A stretch of 64,000 nucleotides of DNA. Source: Persicaria tinctoria. Taxonomy: Eukaryota; Streptophyta; Magnoliopsida; Caryophyllales; Polygonaceae. Both the position numbers and the translations under genes were made by a program. Where the stretch lies: assembly GCA_037127255.1 (NCBI GenBank), contig JBANSL010000014.1, forward strand, positions 69,485,646 to 69,549,645, given 5' to 3'. The notes beneath the pieces were generated by a model. The model did no database searches. It was given only the letters and a program-made list of their open reading frames with translations, and was not told the origin of the DNA. Positions 1-9,632 of the stretch are shown here, piece by piece. Position 1 is the stretch's first letter. Each line of letters opens with the position of its first letter.

Positions 1-206
1 AACAAGAGCGAATTGCTCAGATCAAGGACTAGCAAACAAACATAGTTACATACAGTACCCATTTGTTAAAACAGTTTGCCACAACAAAATCAGAAATTCA
101 CGATGATCATGTGAGTAAGATGCCCATTTGCAATCTTGCAACCATCTAAATTGCTATTTCTACAAGGCTAAGATCACTCATTGAAGAATTAACATGTACT
201 TTTTAC

Positions 207-347
207 CTTAATATCGACAGTTATGGCAGCATCAACCGCATCGTCTGCATGAACTAATCCACATAGGCCTCCAGGGTGACTAACTACAAGGTCCTTCTCA
301 TTTACTTCAGAAATTATTCCCCACAGCTTCGTTCCAGGAGAGATGTT
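207..347 (-). pseudogene. Single exon resembling ribosomal RNA processing protein RRP5 (partial)
   Basis: Read on the minus strand, this 141-bp block is flanked by a 3' splice site (ATAG just above 347) and a 5' splice site (AAG|GTAAAA just below 207) and is open in one frame for 47 codons. It contains NISPGTKLWG, EVNEKDLVVS and PGGLCGLVHA, which match the start of the first S1 RNA-binding repeat of plant RRP5, a nucleolar factor for 18S and 5.8S rRNA maturation. RRP5 is about 1,900 residues long and no neighbouring exon could be found in the window, so this is either the window-edge part of a gene or an isolated captured exon. Some residues look unusual for the family (SHPGGLCG where SLPGGLRG is typical), which favours a decayed copy. 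The identity is from memory of the family. Confidence 0.6.
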
Positions 348-1283
348 CTATAATTTTTACAGAAGCGAAAAGTTTAATTGTATTATCCACTGTGATACAA
401 AATATACTCCACAAGTAGTCTTCAACTACAGCTCTCAAGGGGATTATAATTTTCTTTTGTGATTAAGATCCAGATATAAACAATAGGGAAAAGATAACTT
501 CCTTAATACTCCAACAAATACACGAATGTTCAGCAATCGTTTGGTGTCCAAAATTCCAATAAATACACGAATATTCAGCAATCGTGTTTGATTGTTCTGT
601 ATTGCCAAAATAAGGTATAGTCACAGAAACAGGAGTGGTAAAGGAGCTTCTTCATGTTCACAGAAGGTAAAAATACCTTCCCAAGAACATCGATTAGGCA
701 TACGATACGGATCACGTATTACCTACTAACATACACAAGCAATATGGATCGTGTACTGCCTACTAATATACACAATAATACCATCACTCATGTCTTAATT
801 ACTTTTCTTTTTCCTTCTTTGGAGTTGAAACTCATCTTTTGAGCCGTCTTTTTTGTATTTGGATTTCCCATTCAATTTGGGAGTTCATTAATGCTCCCAA
901 GTTCCTCTCACTTAAGTACTACTTCGGGGGAAGTCATTGAACCTCGGGGGAAGTCTGGCATGTCGTCGGCAATCTGCACAGGCAGAGCCTTGGACTCGTT
1001 AAAGTGTATATGTAAAAAAAAGTACTCTAATTTGAGACATGACTGGTTAATTTATTCAATCTTCTAAATTGTCAATATCAACTAATAAGAGTTACTTAAA
1101 GATGACCACTATCGATAATATTTGCCAATAATGCAAAAGGAGTTATTTTTCAGTAAAACTTATATGGCTAGCCTACTATTTTACATTTGAGATAGGCTAT
1201 AATGGTGGCCAGAGAGAGAAGAGTGGTTACCGCCTACTTACAAATACGATGTGTATACCAGATTATATCAAAATAGAATAAAA
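348..1283. other. AT-rich gene-free stretch
   Basis: No open frame or splice-bounded exon is convincing here. A 25-bp direct repeat (aaatacacgaatRttcagca...) occurs at 516-540 and 561-585. Upstream exons of the RRP5-like gene would be expected here on the minus strand but none was recognised. Confidence 0.5.
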
Positions 1284-1910
1284 TAAACTCATGGATTTGG
1301 CATCTCAATGTTCCACCAAAAGTAAAAAAACTTCTTATGGAAGATTAACCAGGCAGGTTTTCCTACGAAAGTGCGCCTTGCCGAACAAGGGGTTCCACTA
1401 CCTACTACATGCGAAATCTGTAATGACAAGGCGGAAGATGCTACCCATGCTCTAATGGAATGTTGCTGCAATATTGTGGCCCGCGACCTCAATACTGGAA
1501 CCAGGGACTTCAGAAATATCCTTGCTTGGATGGGATCAGCTTTAACCAAAGAAATGAGGCAACAGCTAGGCGTGGTATGGTGGGCCAAGTGGTATTTCCG
1601 GAATCAATTTCTCTTTAGACAAGGACCTAAGGCAACCGATGATGCGATTTTGGGGTTCATAAAATGACATTCTGATGAATGGTTGCGAGCTTGTAAGTTT
1701 AGATGAGATAGATGAACTGGTTCCCACTGCCCAAAAGGCTGGAAAAAAGTAGCGCAGGTATCATCATTCGAGACTGGAGTGGCCGCCCTATTCATATGGC
1801 CTTCCAAAAAGCTTGGCCCTCAGAATCCTCTCATGGATGAAGCGCAAGCCTTAAGATTAGGTGTAACTGAAGCATCCAAACTACGTATAAACTACGCATA
1901 GGATTTTATG
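1284..1910 (+). pseudogene. LINE remnant: zinc-binding RT domain and RNase H-like tail
   Basis: The segment reads, with frame changes, as the last part of a plant L1-type ORF2. Around 1290-1500 it gives NVPPKVKKLL, FPTKVRLAEQGVPLP, CEICNDKAEDATHALMEC, the reverse-transcriptase zinc-binding (zf-RVT) pattern with Cys-x2-Cys and a later His/Cys pair. At 1750-1905 the sequence resembles the RNase H (RVT_3) domain, ending EAQALRLGVTEASKL. The reading frame is broken just after 1320 and again near 1665, and no reverse transcriptase or endonuclease is attached, so this is a dead 5'-truncated copy. It is unrelated in detail to the two longer LINEs in the window. The family assignment is firm; boundaries are approximate. 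Confidence 0.75.
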
Positions 1911-1944
1911 ACAATTTCTAAATCAATTGTCATAAAATCCTATG
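1897..1944. repeat. Perfect 20-bp inverted repeat with 8-nt loop
   Basis: Positions 1897-1916 (cataggattttatgacaatt) are the exact reverse complement of 1925-1944, separated by tctaaatc. The transcript would form a 20-bp hairpin. It sits directly after the LINE remnant. It could be a small foldback element, a hairpin RNA precursor or a snap-back repair product. Confidence 0.9.
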
Positions 1945-2000
1945 AACAAGGGAGCTCAACAGCTTAACCCCCAAATTTTCGGAACCTAAACCCTAAAATT

Positions 2001-2030
2001 CCAAATTCCAAATTCCAAATTCCAAATTAC
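2001..2030. repeat. Short tandem repeat, 7-bp unit ccaaatt, 4 copies
   Basis: Four consecutive copies of ccaaatt run from 2001 to 2028. It is a simple-sequence repeat with no evident function. Confidence 0.85.
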
Positions 2031-2099
2031 AATTCCAACCATGAATTGGTCTGAATTTCGTACCCTAGTTCACTCATCCCAATCAATATATTACAATAA

Positions 2100-2350
2100 C
2101 TAATTCGAGAAATTGAATGGAAATTTCTTACCTTTTCAAAGCCGTTCGAGCTCTCAGACTCCCTGTCAACTCTCAATCCACCAACAGCCGCCGCCACACA
2201 CCACCGGATCCACCACTTAGCCACTACCGTGGAAGCCATCGGAGTCACCAGTCGCCACCACTGCCGGAGCCACAGGTCACCTATCGCCTCCCTCCCCACT
2301 TCTCCAATCGGCTATGGCCTGTATCGTACCTCTCTTCTGTTTAGAAGAAG
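2100..2350 (-). other. GC-rich leader or first-exon-like block
   Basis: The block is much more GC-rich than its surroundings and, on the minus strand, ends at a good donor site (TTTGAAAAG|GTAAGAAATT, near 2137). The protein read on either strand is low-complexity (Pro/His/Arg or Trp/Val rich) and matches nothing I recognise. It resembles a plant 5' leader whose gene body is missing, or GC-rich host DNA picked up by a transposon. The minus-strand continuation past the donor runs into the hairpin and LINE remnant. Confidence 0.3.
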
Positions 2351-2479
2351 AAGATGGCTTGATTTTTCAAAAAGTTGTACAAACTTTTTTAATATTACAT
2401 TATTTAACCCTACAAAAGTTTTAAAACACGATTTTAGATCAAAATTCAAAACCCTGGTTTTGGGCACGACGCAAAAAAT

Positions 2480-3240
2480 TTCATAAGCTCAAGGTCCCCT
2501 CGCGAAATATTGCAAAGTCTTGTTAACCATGCGAATTACGCTTAACTACAGGGTTACCTCATGAAATTTATAGTTAATACTTAGTACCATTAGTCATATA
2601 TTGTGAAGGTTCATAGAAAACTAAAACGGTTTGTTTATTTTGTGTCATAAGGTCTACGATAATAATATTTTCTTGGGAAAGAAACTCATAAAAGGAAATG
2701 GGTGGACCTCATCATCTAGTTTTAAAATGACTTAATCGAGTGTATGCAGGAGAAATATTCCCCGATTTGGTTTCTTATCCTATACCTTAGAAAATCCAAA
2801 ACTAAAATAGTTGTATAGACAATGTTATTATAGCTCAAATTAAGGTTTCCCTCTGCGTTTTCCCTTTATTATCCTGCATAATTTGGAAATGTTAATACTA
2901 AGGTCTATATAAACTTAATTAGTTATTGAAATGTGTTAATTTGGAAAAGAAATTTAATATGAAAAATGTGAAAGAAGTTGTGTCATTAGAAATAATGGAA
3001 GCACAAATTATAAATAGTCTAAAATCTATGTGTAATCAACAAAAGAGATGAAGCTCCCATTTATTTAAATATATGGCCTTAAAATTATATTTCTTTGATA
3101 ATTTTTCTTAAATTAATTAAGAGTTAAGAAGATATTTCTCCTATATTTCTTACATAAAAATAAAATAATTTATTGAAATTATAATTGTTTAGGACTATCC
3201 TTTCGAAATTAGCAAGTATTAAAAAGATATATATATTTTT
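2480..3240. other. AT-rich stretch, nothing recognised
   Basis: Long A/T runs, no open frame of note, no inverted ends and no tandem structure that I can see. Confidence 0.6.
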
Positions 3241-3317
3241 TTTTGTAAATTTCATATATTAGCGAGTCTCGCCGCGGCGAGCCAGAACACCCAATCCAGA
3301 GGTTGAAGACGACCTCT

Positions 3318-3380
3318 CGCGGTCGCGACCACGGCTCTCGCGGCCGCGACCACGGCTCTCGCGGCCGCGAGTCACAACGA
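3318..3380. repeat. CpG-rich 21-bp direct repeat, about 2.7 copies
   Basis: Units at 3318-3338 and 3339-3359 differ by one base (cgcggT/Ccgcgaccacggctct), and a third partial copy begins at 3360. The surrounding 3262-3450 is dense in CGCG and GGCCGCGA motifs inside otherwise AT-rich DNA. It lies at the edge of the old LTR fragment that follows and may be part of it. Confidence 0.7.
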
Positions 3381-3469
3381 GCGAGAGGTTCGTCTCGCGA
3401 AGGAACTTTTGGGAGTATGTCGTGGCCGCGACCGCGACATACCCCCAGTGGCTTGGTCGAGCCTCTCTT

Positions 3470-4100
3470 CCCTATTCTTTGGATTCCTTGTTGGTTTTGA
3501 TTCGATTCCTTTGAATGATTTTGACGACGTCGAATTTCATAAATGGGGTTTTGGGAAATATTATTTTAAGGATTTTGAGATTTGACGGAACTCGGACTTT
3601 CGGACTTAACACTTGGACGATTTTGGATGATCTATTTAATGTCGGGATTCTCTTATATATTAGTTGTGTTTGCAACTAATTTGGAAATGGATTTGGAAAA
3701 GGGTATTGATGAGATTTATCGATGGCTTTGATTGCAGTGGAAGGATTTCATTTCATTGTCGGGGGACTCTTTGACTTGGTTTCATGATCGATATTGGTTT
3801 TTGGAACGAGCTTTGTAAATGAGTATTGACGAAGTTGGAATGATCAAATGATCTTGCTTGATGTTATTATATCGGAAAGACTTTGAAATGGTTTTACTCT
3901 CGCTTGGTTTTAGAACGTTTGGGAACTTGGGTTCTATGTGCATGGTTGTTAGTATAGTAGCTTATGGCATCTATGTGATTATAGGTGTTTGTTGCTTTTT
4001 TGGATCTTCGCTTGCGTTATCTTTGTTGTTCGGCATCTCCAAGTAAGTATCCTACGGGAGCTTACTCAACAACTCGGGGCATAGTACATAACTCTACTCC
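3470..4100 (+). mobile_element. Diverged Ty3/gypsy LTR fragment
   Basis: This non-coding stretch has the same texture and a shared motif with the large LTRs at 29.4-32.6 and 37.6-40.7 kb. The palindromic block ccaagtaagtatcctacgg...gagcttactc near 4039-4070 corresponds to gccaagtgagttcctata...gagctcactc near 31,641-31,668. It has no partner LTR and no coding region, and is probably an old solo LTR or fragment. The relationship is inferred from short similarity and could be checked by alignment. Confidence 0.4.
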
Positions 4101-4159
4101 AAATGACTCTCCATATGAGAAACATTTATGCATTAAAGACAAAACATACCGTATCTATA

Positions 4160-4833
4160 TCTATATAATTACTTAATTTGGTATACTTTCCGCTGACGTG
4201 GCGCGCTCTCCTTATTCCACTCCCTTCTAACCAATCACGTTTTTTCTTTTAATTTTCATTTTGTACTCATTTACTAACCATTGGGTTTAATTTAAAATAT
4301 CTATCGATATAATATCTTAATTTATAGTATTTTTGATGATATGTCAACAACTCCTTCATTGGGTTTAATTTTTTACCCATTTACTAAACATTGGGTTTAA
4401 ATCAAAATATTGGATTAAATCTAAAGTCTACTGTTAATCTATATTTAAATATTTATACATTACAATACTAATAATCTATATCAACATAATATCTTAATTT
4501 AAAAACCTTTTAATGGAGCCTTACTTTATGGTTAACATTTTTACCATTTTCTTAAAGATTTCAAGTCTACCTTCATTATTTTATTTAGTATTAAATATCT
4601 CGAACCTATCTTATGCTTTCAAATCTGTTTCATCTGTTCAAAATCTGGAATCTGTTCGCACTTCAGAGCTGGTGTTCGTAACCATAATATGTTATCGTTC
4701 GATAACAATATTGTTGTTTTAAAATTTCCAAAAATTTGTTTATGTTTTATTTGGTCATTCCTTATAATAATTATTTTATATTGTCATTTTTTTTTTCCAT
4801 CGCAACCGCGTCATGGCGCGGGTATTACACTAG
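4160..4833 (+). mobile_element. Non-autonomous Helitron, 674 bp
   Basis: The 5' end reads TCTATATAATTACTTAATTT, followed by ctgacgtggcgc and ccaatcacg, a layout typical of short plant Helitrons. The 3' end shows a GC hairpin (ccgcg at 4806-4810, six-nt loop, cgcgg at 4817-4821), then eight bases and the terminal CTAG at 4830-4833. It is inserted between A (4159) and T (4834), as Helitrons do, with no target duplication. There is no Rep/helicase coding. Two internal blocks repeat with changes (cccatttactaa.cattggg near 4265 and 4376). The exact 5' base is ambiguous because tctatat is present twice (4154 and 4160). Confidence 0.85.
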
Positions 4834-5382
4834 TTAATTATAAACTAGTGGTGTGGTGTAGTCCACTTTATTCTCACGAAATATATGAACCTTGGTATGG
4901 GTTGATCATCATTTGGATGCCCAGGTTTTCTCAGACCGGGAAAGACTAGTAGAGAAAGATTTTATGTGGGGACATGTGGAACATTCTTTTTGAAGGAGAA
5001 TGTTGGCTTCAATATTGTATTTGAATAAATTGATTTCATTACGTTGTAATTAAACGAGGTTTATATGTTTTAGTCGATATAAACACAATTTTAAACTTTT
5101 GATGCTGAGTAGGCCGGATGTCGGATCCCAGAGATACACAGGCACAAGAGAAATACAACAAAAGTAAATGTGACACATCCTTCAAGTTGAGCCAACATAT
5201 CAAAAAGGAAAGAAAAACAACAGGAGGCAAGCTTGAACCCCAACAAACTCCCATAAATCTTTTGGGTCCCGTTCTCAATAGCCATGAGATGGTAAGATCA
5301 TGATCATCTTACGTATCTAGCTGATACGTTCCCAGAGACGTGTCTCCGCTCCACATCCAACTGAGCGAGGTCCTATGGGTTT
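4834..5382. other. Gene-free stretch between Helitron and candidate gene
   Basis: No confident coding sequence. The direct repeat actagt lies immediately after the Helitron. The stretch probably holds the 3' flank of the minus-strand gene that follows; a TTTAAATAGC-type AT block precedes the stop codon at 5383. Confidence 0.4.
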
Positions 5383-6640
5383 CTAATTTCTCTTTAAATA
5401 GCATCCCTCAGGGAATACAACCGAAGTAGAGTCACCCACATTGCCCGGCATGTCGATGAGAGAAACTCCTTCCACACGCCTTACTAGGACGAGGCAGATT
5501 ATGGTCACGAGCCTTCCAAGCAAGTTGTGCAGGTCCACAAATTTAAGTCGGGGAATAGTTGCCTTCTTCTTTCTCAGATCTTTCAGAGCTCCGAGGATGG
5601 GTTTGAATACCAAATCGTTGATTATGGTGTTGGCTAGGTCATGTGCAGTTGAAGTTGAAACGGAGATTCTGATGGGTGTATCCGGAGATGATACCTGGCA
5701 TGGGAAGAGCAAGGTCAGAAACTAAAGAGGCATTGTCAATAAATTACAAAACTAACATTCACAAGAAGAGACGGGGTCAGTTCAAGAAAAGACACCACTG
5801 ATGACTGGTTGGGGTGGTTCGAGGATGAGCCGAACAGGGTTAGGAAGACTGGTAAGTTTCAAGGGAAGTTAATGGCGTTTAGTGCAATCATCTATCTACT
5901 TCACATGGCTTGCTAGAAATAGAGTTGTCCTTTATAATGAATCTTGTAATCCTTCGAGTTTATGCACATAGGATCAAAGAAGCATGCAAAACTCGCATCT
6001 CTATCAATTGTAAAGGCAAAACATGGATAGAGAATTAGGGCGGGTGACGAGGGCATAGAGTAGGAGGTGGAGGGGTCAGAGTTTGGTGAGGTATTTTAAA
6101 CCAAGATGTCGCAAGCAAAAGGAAAACACGGAAACTAAAAATAACTAATATAAGAGACCAAGCCCTCGTATATCTCCATATCACGAAACCACATGAACAA
6201 ACCCTGCCCAAAGCATTCAGTGAAATATATATTATATACTAGACATGTTACCTCCTTGAGGTTGCGCTTGGCAACAGAAAGATAACTTGGCTTGCCTTTG
6301 GGCTCTGCAGGCTCACCAACAACAGCTCGTCTTGTTCCCTCGATGTCGACTGAAACAGCAGTAGTTGCATTCACAGTGACCGGATTGCAGTTGAAAGAAA
6401 GACCTTCCACACAACTGCTCAAGGAGGAGCAGATTTGGAGGAAGAGCTTGTTGAGCAAGTGGATCTGGTCGTCAATGTAGCGCACGGTAAGTATACCCTC
6501 TTGGCAAGAAGATTCCAAGTGCCTCTTTTTGTATTGCTGCAGCTTCTTGATCTGTATGACGATGGTCTCCAATACAGCGTCGTTGATTATGGTTGTGACT
6601 AGCTCTTGGGTGGCTGAAGGTTGGGCCATTGCTGAAGGTG
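5383..6640 (-). CDS. Hypothetical two-exon protein with an internally repeated domain
   Basis: Exon 1 runs from ATG at 6640 to a donor at 6252 (CTCAAGGAG|GTAACATG); exon 2 runs from an acceptor at 5694 (CATGCCAG|GTATCATC) to a stop at 5383. Both junctions are phase 0, so the join is clean, giving roughly 230 residues. The two exons encode related domains: TIINDAVLETI...KKL...VEGLSF in exon 1 and TIINDLVFKPI...KDL...VEGVSL in exon 2, each followed by a Thr/Val-rich strand and EG. The domain looks helical and soluble, with no signal peptide or membrane segment. I do not recognise the family. The start is chosen for its context (gcaATGGCC) just inside an acceptor (GGAGCAG|GTACC). A CT-rich leader with an intron lies upstream. 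It could be a lineage-specific plant gene or an exon-duplicated pseudogene. Confidence 0.5.
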
Positions 6641-6862
6641 CAATAGATGGATGGAGATAGGTAGGTACCTGCTCCCGGGGACAGCAATTAGCAACAGGAA
6701 TATACAAGTAAACGTGACAGTATCATTTTTTGCAAAAACTAACAGCCAGAACTCAGAAACTAAACTCAGAAACTAAAGAGGCATGGTCCATGTATAAATT
6801 ACGAAAACTAGCATCCACAAATAGAGACGAGGACATCAATTTGTTTGAATTGGGGGAAAAAT

Positions 6863-6882
6863 CACACACACACACACACACA
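6863..6882. repeat. (CA)n microsatellite
   Basis: About ten CA dinucleotides in the leader intron or exon of the minus-strand candidate gene. Confidence 0.9.
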
Positions 6883-6928
6883 TATCAAATAACTAGACTA
6901 GGAAATCAACTTTGTTTTCGGTTCCATG

Positions 6929-7001
6929 GATTCACAATCATCCTGAAAACAATATAGGTGTATCAGAATAACGAGCGATTCACAATCATCCTGAAAACAA
7001 T
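6929..7001 (-). repeat. 25-bp direct repeat duplicating a 3' splice site
   Basis: gattcacaatcatcctgaaaacaat occurs at 6929-6953 and 6977-7001. On the minus strand each copy reads TTGTTTTCAG|GATGATTG, a good plant 3' splice site, so the leader intron of the candidate gene would have two nearly identical acceptors 48 bp apart (exon starts at 6990 or 6942). Confidence 0.8.
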
Positions 7002-7003
7002 CC

Positions 7004-7330
7004 AGAAGCACGCCAACAAAGACAAGCCGAAGCCGATGATTAAAAAAAAAAAGCATAACATTAACCCTAACCCTAGATACATCCAGCTTCAATAAAACCA
7101 GGAAATTGAGAGAGAGAGAGAGGGAGAGAGGGTACCGTGAGTGGAAGGAATTAAGGAGCTTCGACGCCGCAAGATGGTTCAGATTGCGGGACGGTAGCGC
7201 CTGGAGTGGACGGGCCTCCTCTGCGCGCGATGCGCGATTCCGTCAAAGAGAAAGAGAAAGAGAAAGAGAAAGGGAAAAGGAAAAGGAAAGAGAAGTAGGA
7301 GGACAAGGAAGAGGGAGAAATCATGCCAGT
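7004..7330 (-). promoter_or_regulatory. Putative 5' leader and first exon of the minus-strand gene
   Basis: On the minus strand 7240-7310 is a pyrimidine-rich tract (repeats of CTTTCT) of the kind seen around plant transcription starts, followed by a GC-rich block and a donor at 7136 (CACTCACG|GTACCC), then another CT tract at 7107-7131. The arrangement fits a non-coding first exon spliced to the acceptors at 6990/6942. No TATA box was identified. The MULE-like element begins only about 50 bp upstream of this block. Confidence 0.45.
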
Positions 7331-7368
7331 ATCCGTGAGCCCAAAATATTAAATTTATGTACCGACTA

Positions 7369-7377
7369 TTTTTTTTT
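7369..7377. repeat. Left target-site copy, nine Ts
   Basis: Nine Ts flank the left end of the MULE-like element; an equal run of nine Ts is at 15253-15261 on its right. MULEs create 9-11-bp target duplications, so this length fits, though a homopolymer is weak proof. Confidence 0.6.
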
Positions 7378-7439
7378 GGGGTTTTTTGCAAAATAGACAC
7401 GAAATTGGCCTAATTTTGCAAAATAGCCGCGTTTTGGGA

Positions 7440-7835
7440 CATTTTTGCAAAATAGACGCAATAAAAACCCCTTTTCTCTGTTTCACGGGTCTTTCTCTCT
7501 CCTCCGCCCTCTCCCTCTCCGCGCGCTCTCTTTCTCAATCTCGATCTCTCCGGTCGCTCTCTCTCATCCTTGCGCTCTCGCTCTCCCTCTCCCTCTCGCC
7601 GGATCGCTCCTCCTCTCCTCCCGTTCGCCGCCGCCGTGCGCCCACCAGATCTCCTCCGTCCAGCAGACTCCGACCTCTCTCCCCAGCAACAACGAGCGTC
7701 CGAACCTCCGGAGTGTCGAGCAGCCAGCGGTGGTTTGGACAACCTCCTTCCCAGCCAAGCACATAGAGTCCAGCCTCCGACTAGACCACCGACGCCACTG
7801 TCCGATCATCCTCTCCTCCTCCATGGAATCCACAA
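7440..7835 (+). pseudogene. Captured CT-rich 5' leader and first exon
   Basis: The stretch is rich in CTCTCC and CGCTCTC, like a plant 5' leader, then reads ...CTCCTCCATGGAATCCACAAG|GTAAGTTTC, an ATG with good context ending at a strong donor at 7835. If spliced to the acceptor at 8887 (tttacag|gatgac) it could give a very short product. No protein family is recognisable. It lies just inside the left end of the MULE-like element. Confidence 0.4.
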
Positions 7836-7870
7836 GGTAAGTTTCTAAATAAACCGCAATTTTTTAGGTT

Positions 7871-8620
7871 TTGCTAAATTGAATAAATTTGTAGAATCTT
7901 AGGAGTGAATGAGTGAAGTGAAATCGATCTTTGCTTCCGACGGTTTTCCTTATCAATCGATCGAAGATCGATTGATAAGGAACTCGATTTTTGCTTCCGA
8001 CGGTTTTACTTATCAATCGATTTTTGCATACCGACTGTTTTCCTTATCAATCGATCGAAGATCGATTGATGTTGTTGGTCTGCTGATTTGCTGCATTCGT
8101 GTTGCTGTTGGTTTGTTGCATTCATGCTTCATCAAATATAGTTGAATCTGTGACTGTTTATGCTAGTTTTTGCTATATCTGAATCAAATATAGTCGAAAC
8201 CAATGATTACAACAATGGAATGACAGAAAATTTGCGCCTTTGGCGCAAATTTTGTTTGATTTTTGATGTATCAATTACTGTTTATACTCATTTTGCTATA
8301 TCTGTTTGATTTTGGAGTCTCCATTCGAATCTGTGCCTGCAGCAGCCTAGGTCCTGCAGCGGGAGCCTTGGTTTCTTTTTCATCAATATTTGAATACTTA
8401 CAGCTGTGGAGCTTGTGTGATTATTTAGGTTCGGTGTTAGGTTTGGATTTTTGATGCTTTTTATCCTAATTGAGAATTCTATGGCTAATCCTATGTTTGA
8501 ATTTTGAGCTTTGCTAAATTGAATAAATTTGTAGAATCTTAGGAGTGAATGAGTGAAGTGAAATCGATCTTTGCTTCCGATGGTTTTCCTTATCAATCGA
8601 TCGAAGATCGATTGATAAGA
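7871..8620. repeat. 109-bp direct repeat (two copies) ending in a palindrome
   Basis: Copies at 7871-7979 and 8511-8619 are nearly identical. Each ends in a palindrome: ccttatcaatcgat, loop cgaag, atcgattgataagg (7948-7980 perfect, 14-bp arms; 8588-8620 one mismatch at the edge). A third palindrome core with 10-bp arms is at 8046-8070. All lie in the putative intron downstream of the captured first exon. Confidence 0.9.
8227..8253. repeat. Perfect hairpin, 12-bp arms and 3-nt loop
   Basis: aaaatttgcgcc (8227-8238), ttt, ggcgcaaatttt (8242-8253). It forms an exact stem. Confidence 0.9.
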
Positions 8621-8643
8621 AAATTAGTCTGATACATGAATAG

Positions 8644-8826
8644 ATACATGAATAGATAATGCTTTTTAGTCTATTTGGATCATGCTTTTAACTCAATGTT
8701 CAGCTGTGTGAAGTAGAATGTGTTCGATTAGGTTTGCCTTAAATTTAGGTTTGTACAGTCTCATACATGAATAGATAATGCTTTTTTAGTCTATTTGGAT
8801 CATGCCTTTAACTCAATGTTCAGCTG
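8644..8826. repeat. 63-bp direct repeat, two copies
   Basis: 8644-8706 and 8763-8826 share atacatgaatagataatg...actcaatgttcagctg with two or three differences. This is a local tandem duplication with a 119-bp period. Confidence 0.85.
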
Positions 8827-8886
8827 GATGTGGTTTAGCTAGTAAAGCTTGCATTACATTAATCAATCTGTTTTTACTGTTTTACA

Positions 8887-8944
8887 GGATGACTTGCCCA
8901 AGACTGGTGGACCTCCAGGTGCTCCAAGGCCTGCTGCAGCTTGA
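8887..8944 (+). other. Possible captured exon
   Basis: Behind a good acceptor (tgttttacag) lies GATGACTTGCCCAAGACTGG..., readable as DDLPKTGGPPGAPRPAAA followed by a stop at 8942. The Gly/Pro/Ala-rich ending looks like the tail of a real protein but I do not recognise it. The phase from the ATG exon at 7822 gives a different frame. Confidence 0.3.
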
Positions 8945-9050
8945 GGCTCCAATTGAGGTTTTTTAAATCTAATTTTTGTACATCGTATGGAATGAAAGTT
9001 TCACCACCTTTCTGTACATCCGTATGGAACACAGATTTTTACAGAAATCT

Positions 9051-9158
9051 GAAAAAACAGATTTTGGCATAGTCTAGAGTCTGACTAAAAATAAGCTGAA
9101 AAATAAGTTGAAAAAACAGATTTGGCATGTCTAGACTAAAAATAAGCTGAAAAATAAG
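9051..9158. repeat. Imperfect tandem duplication of about 50-59 bp
   Basis: aaaaaacagattttggcat...actaaaaataagctgaaaaataag occurs at 9051-9109 and again at 9110-9158. The second copy lacks about 10 bp. Confidence 0.85.
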
Positions 9159-9632
9159 TCTCTCTTTTCCTAAACTAGTTAACTGTGTGCACTTAGCCTC
9201 TTATCTAGCATTTGAGAGTATTGCTGACAGAAGTTTGCAATTTTCCTTTCTATGATAAATTTGCTATGATAAGTTTGCAATTTTCGTTATGCTTTTTTGA
9301 CTGATTTCTTGTGATGTTGAAACACTGGCGGTTGTAGACTTTCAGCTATATGATTTATTGCTTGACTAAAGGAGTGATGATCAGCTGCTGAGATTGGTTA
9401 GAATTGGTTTTGTTTGGATTGTTATATCATCAATTGAATGCATTAGGCAGTTCTTATATGTAAATATTCAACATAGTTTTTTTTTTCTTTGTCTGAAATC
9501 AGTAGTTTTGGTCTCTCATGAATACTATTACTTGATACCAAATCTCTCATCTTATTACGTTCTAGAATGATTGATTTGTTAATTGGTGCTGGTTCTAGAA
9601 TGATTGATTTGCAAAAGTTCTCCCTCAACGTT

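Noticed and set aside
7400..7850. Multiple long frames on both strands in the CT-rich block
   Set aside because: Low-complexity translations (Ser/Leu/Arg) that change with every frame; the block looks like a leader sequence.
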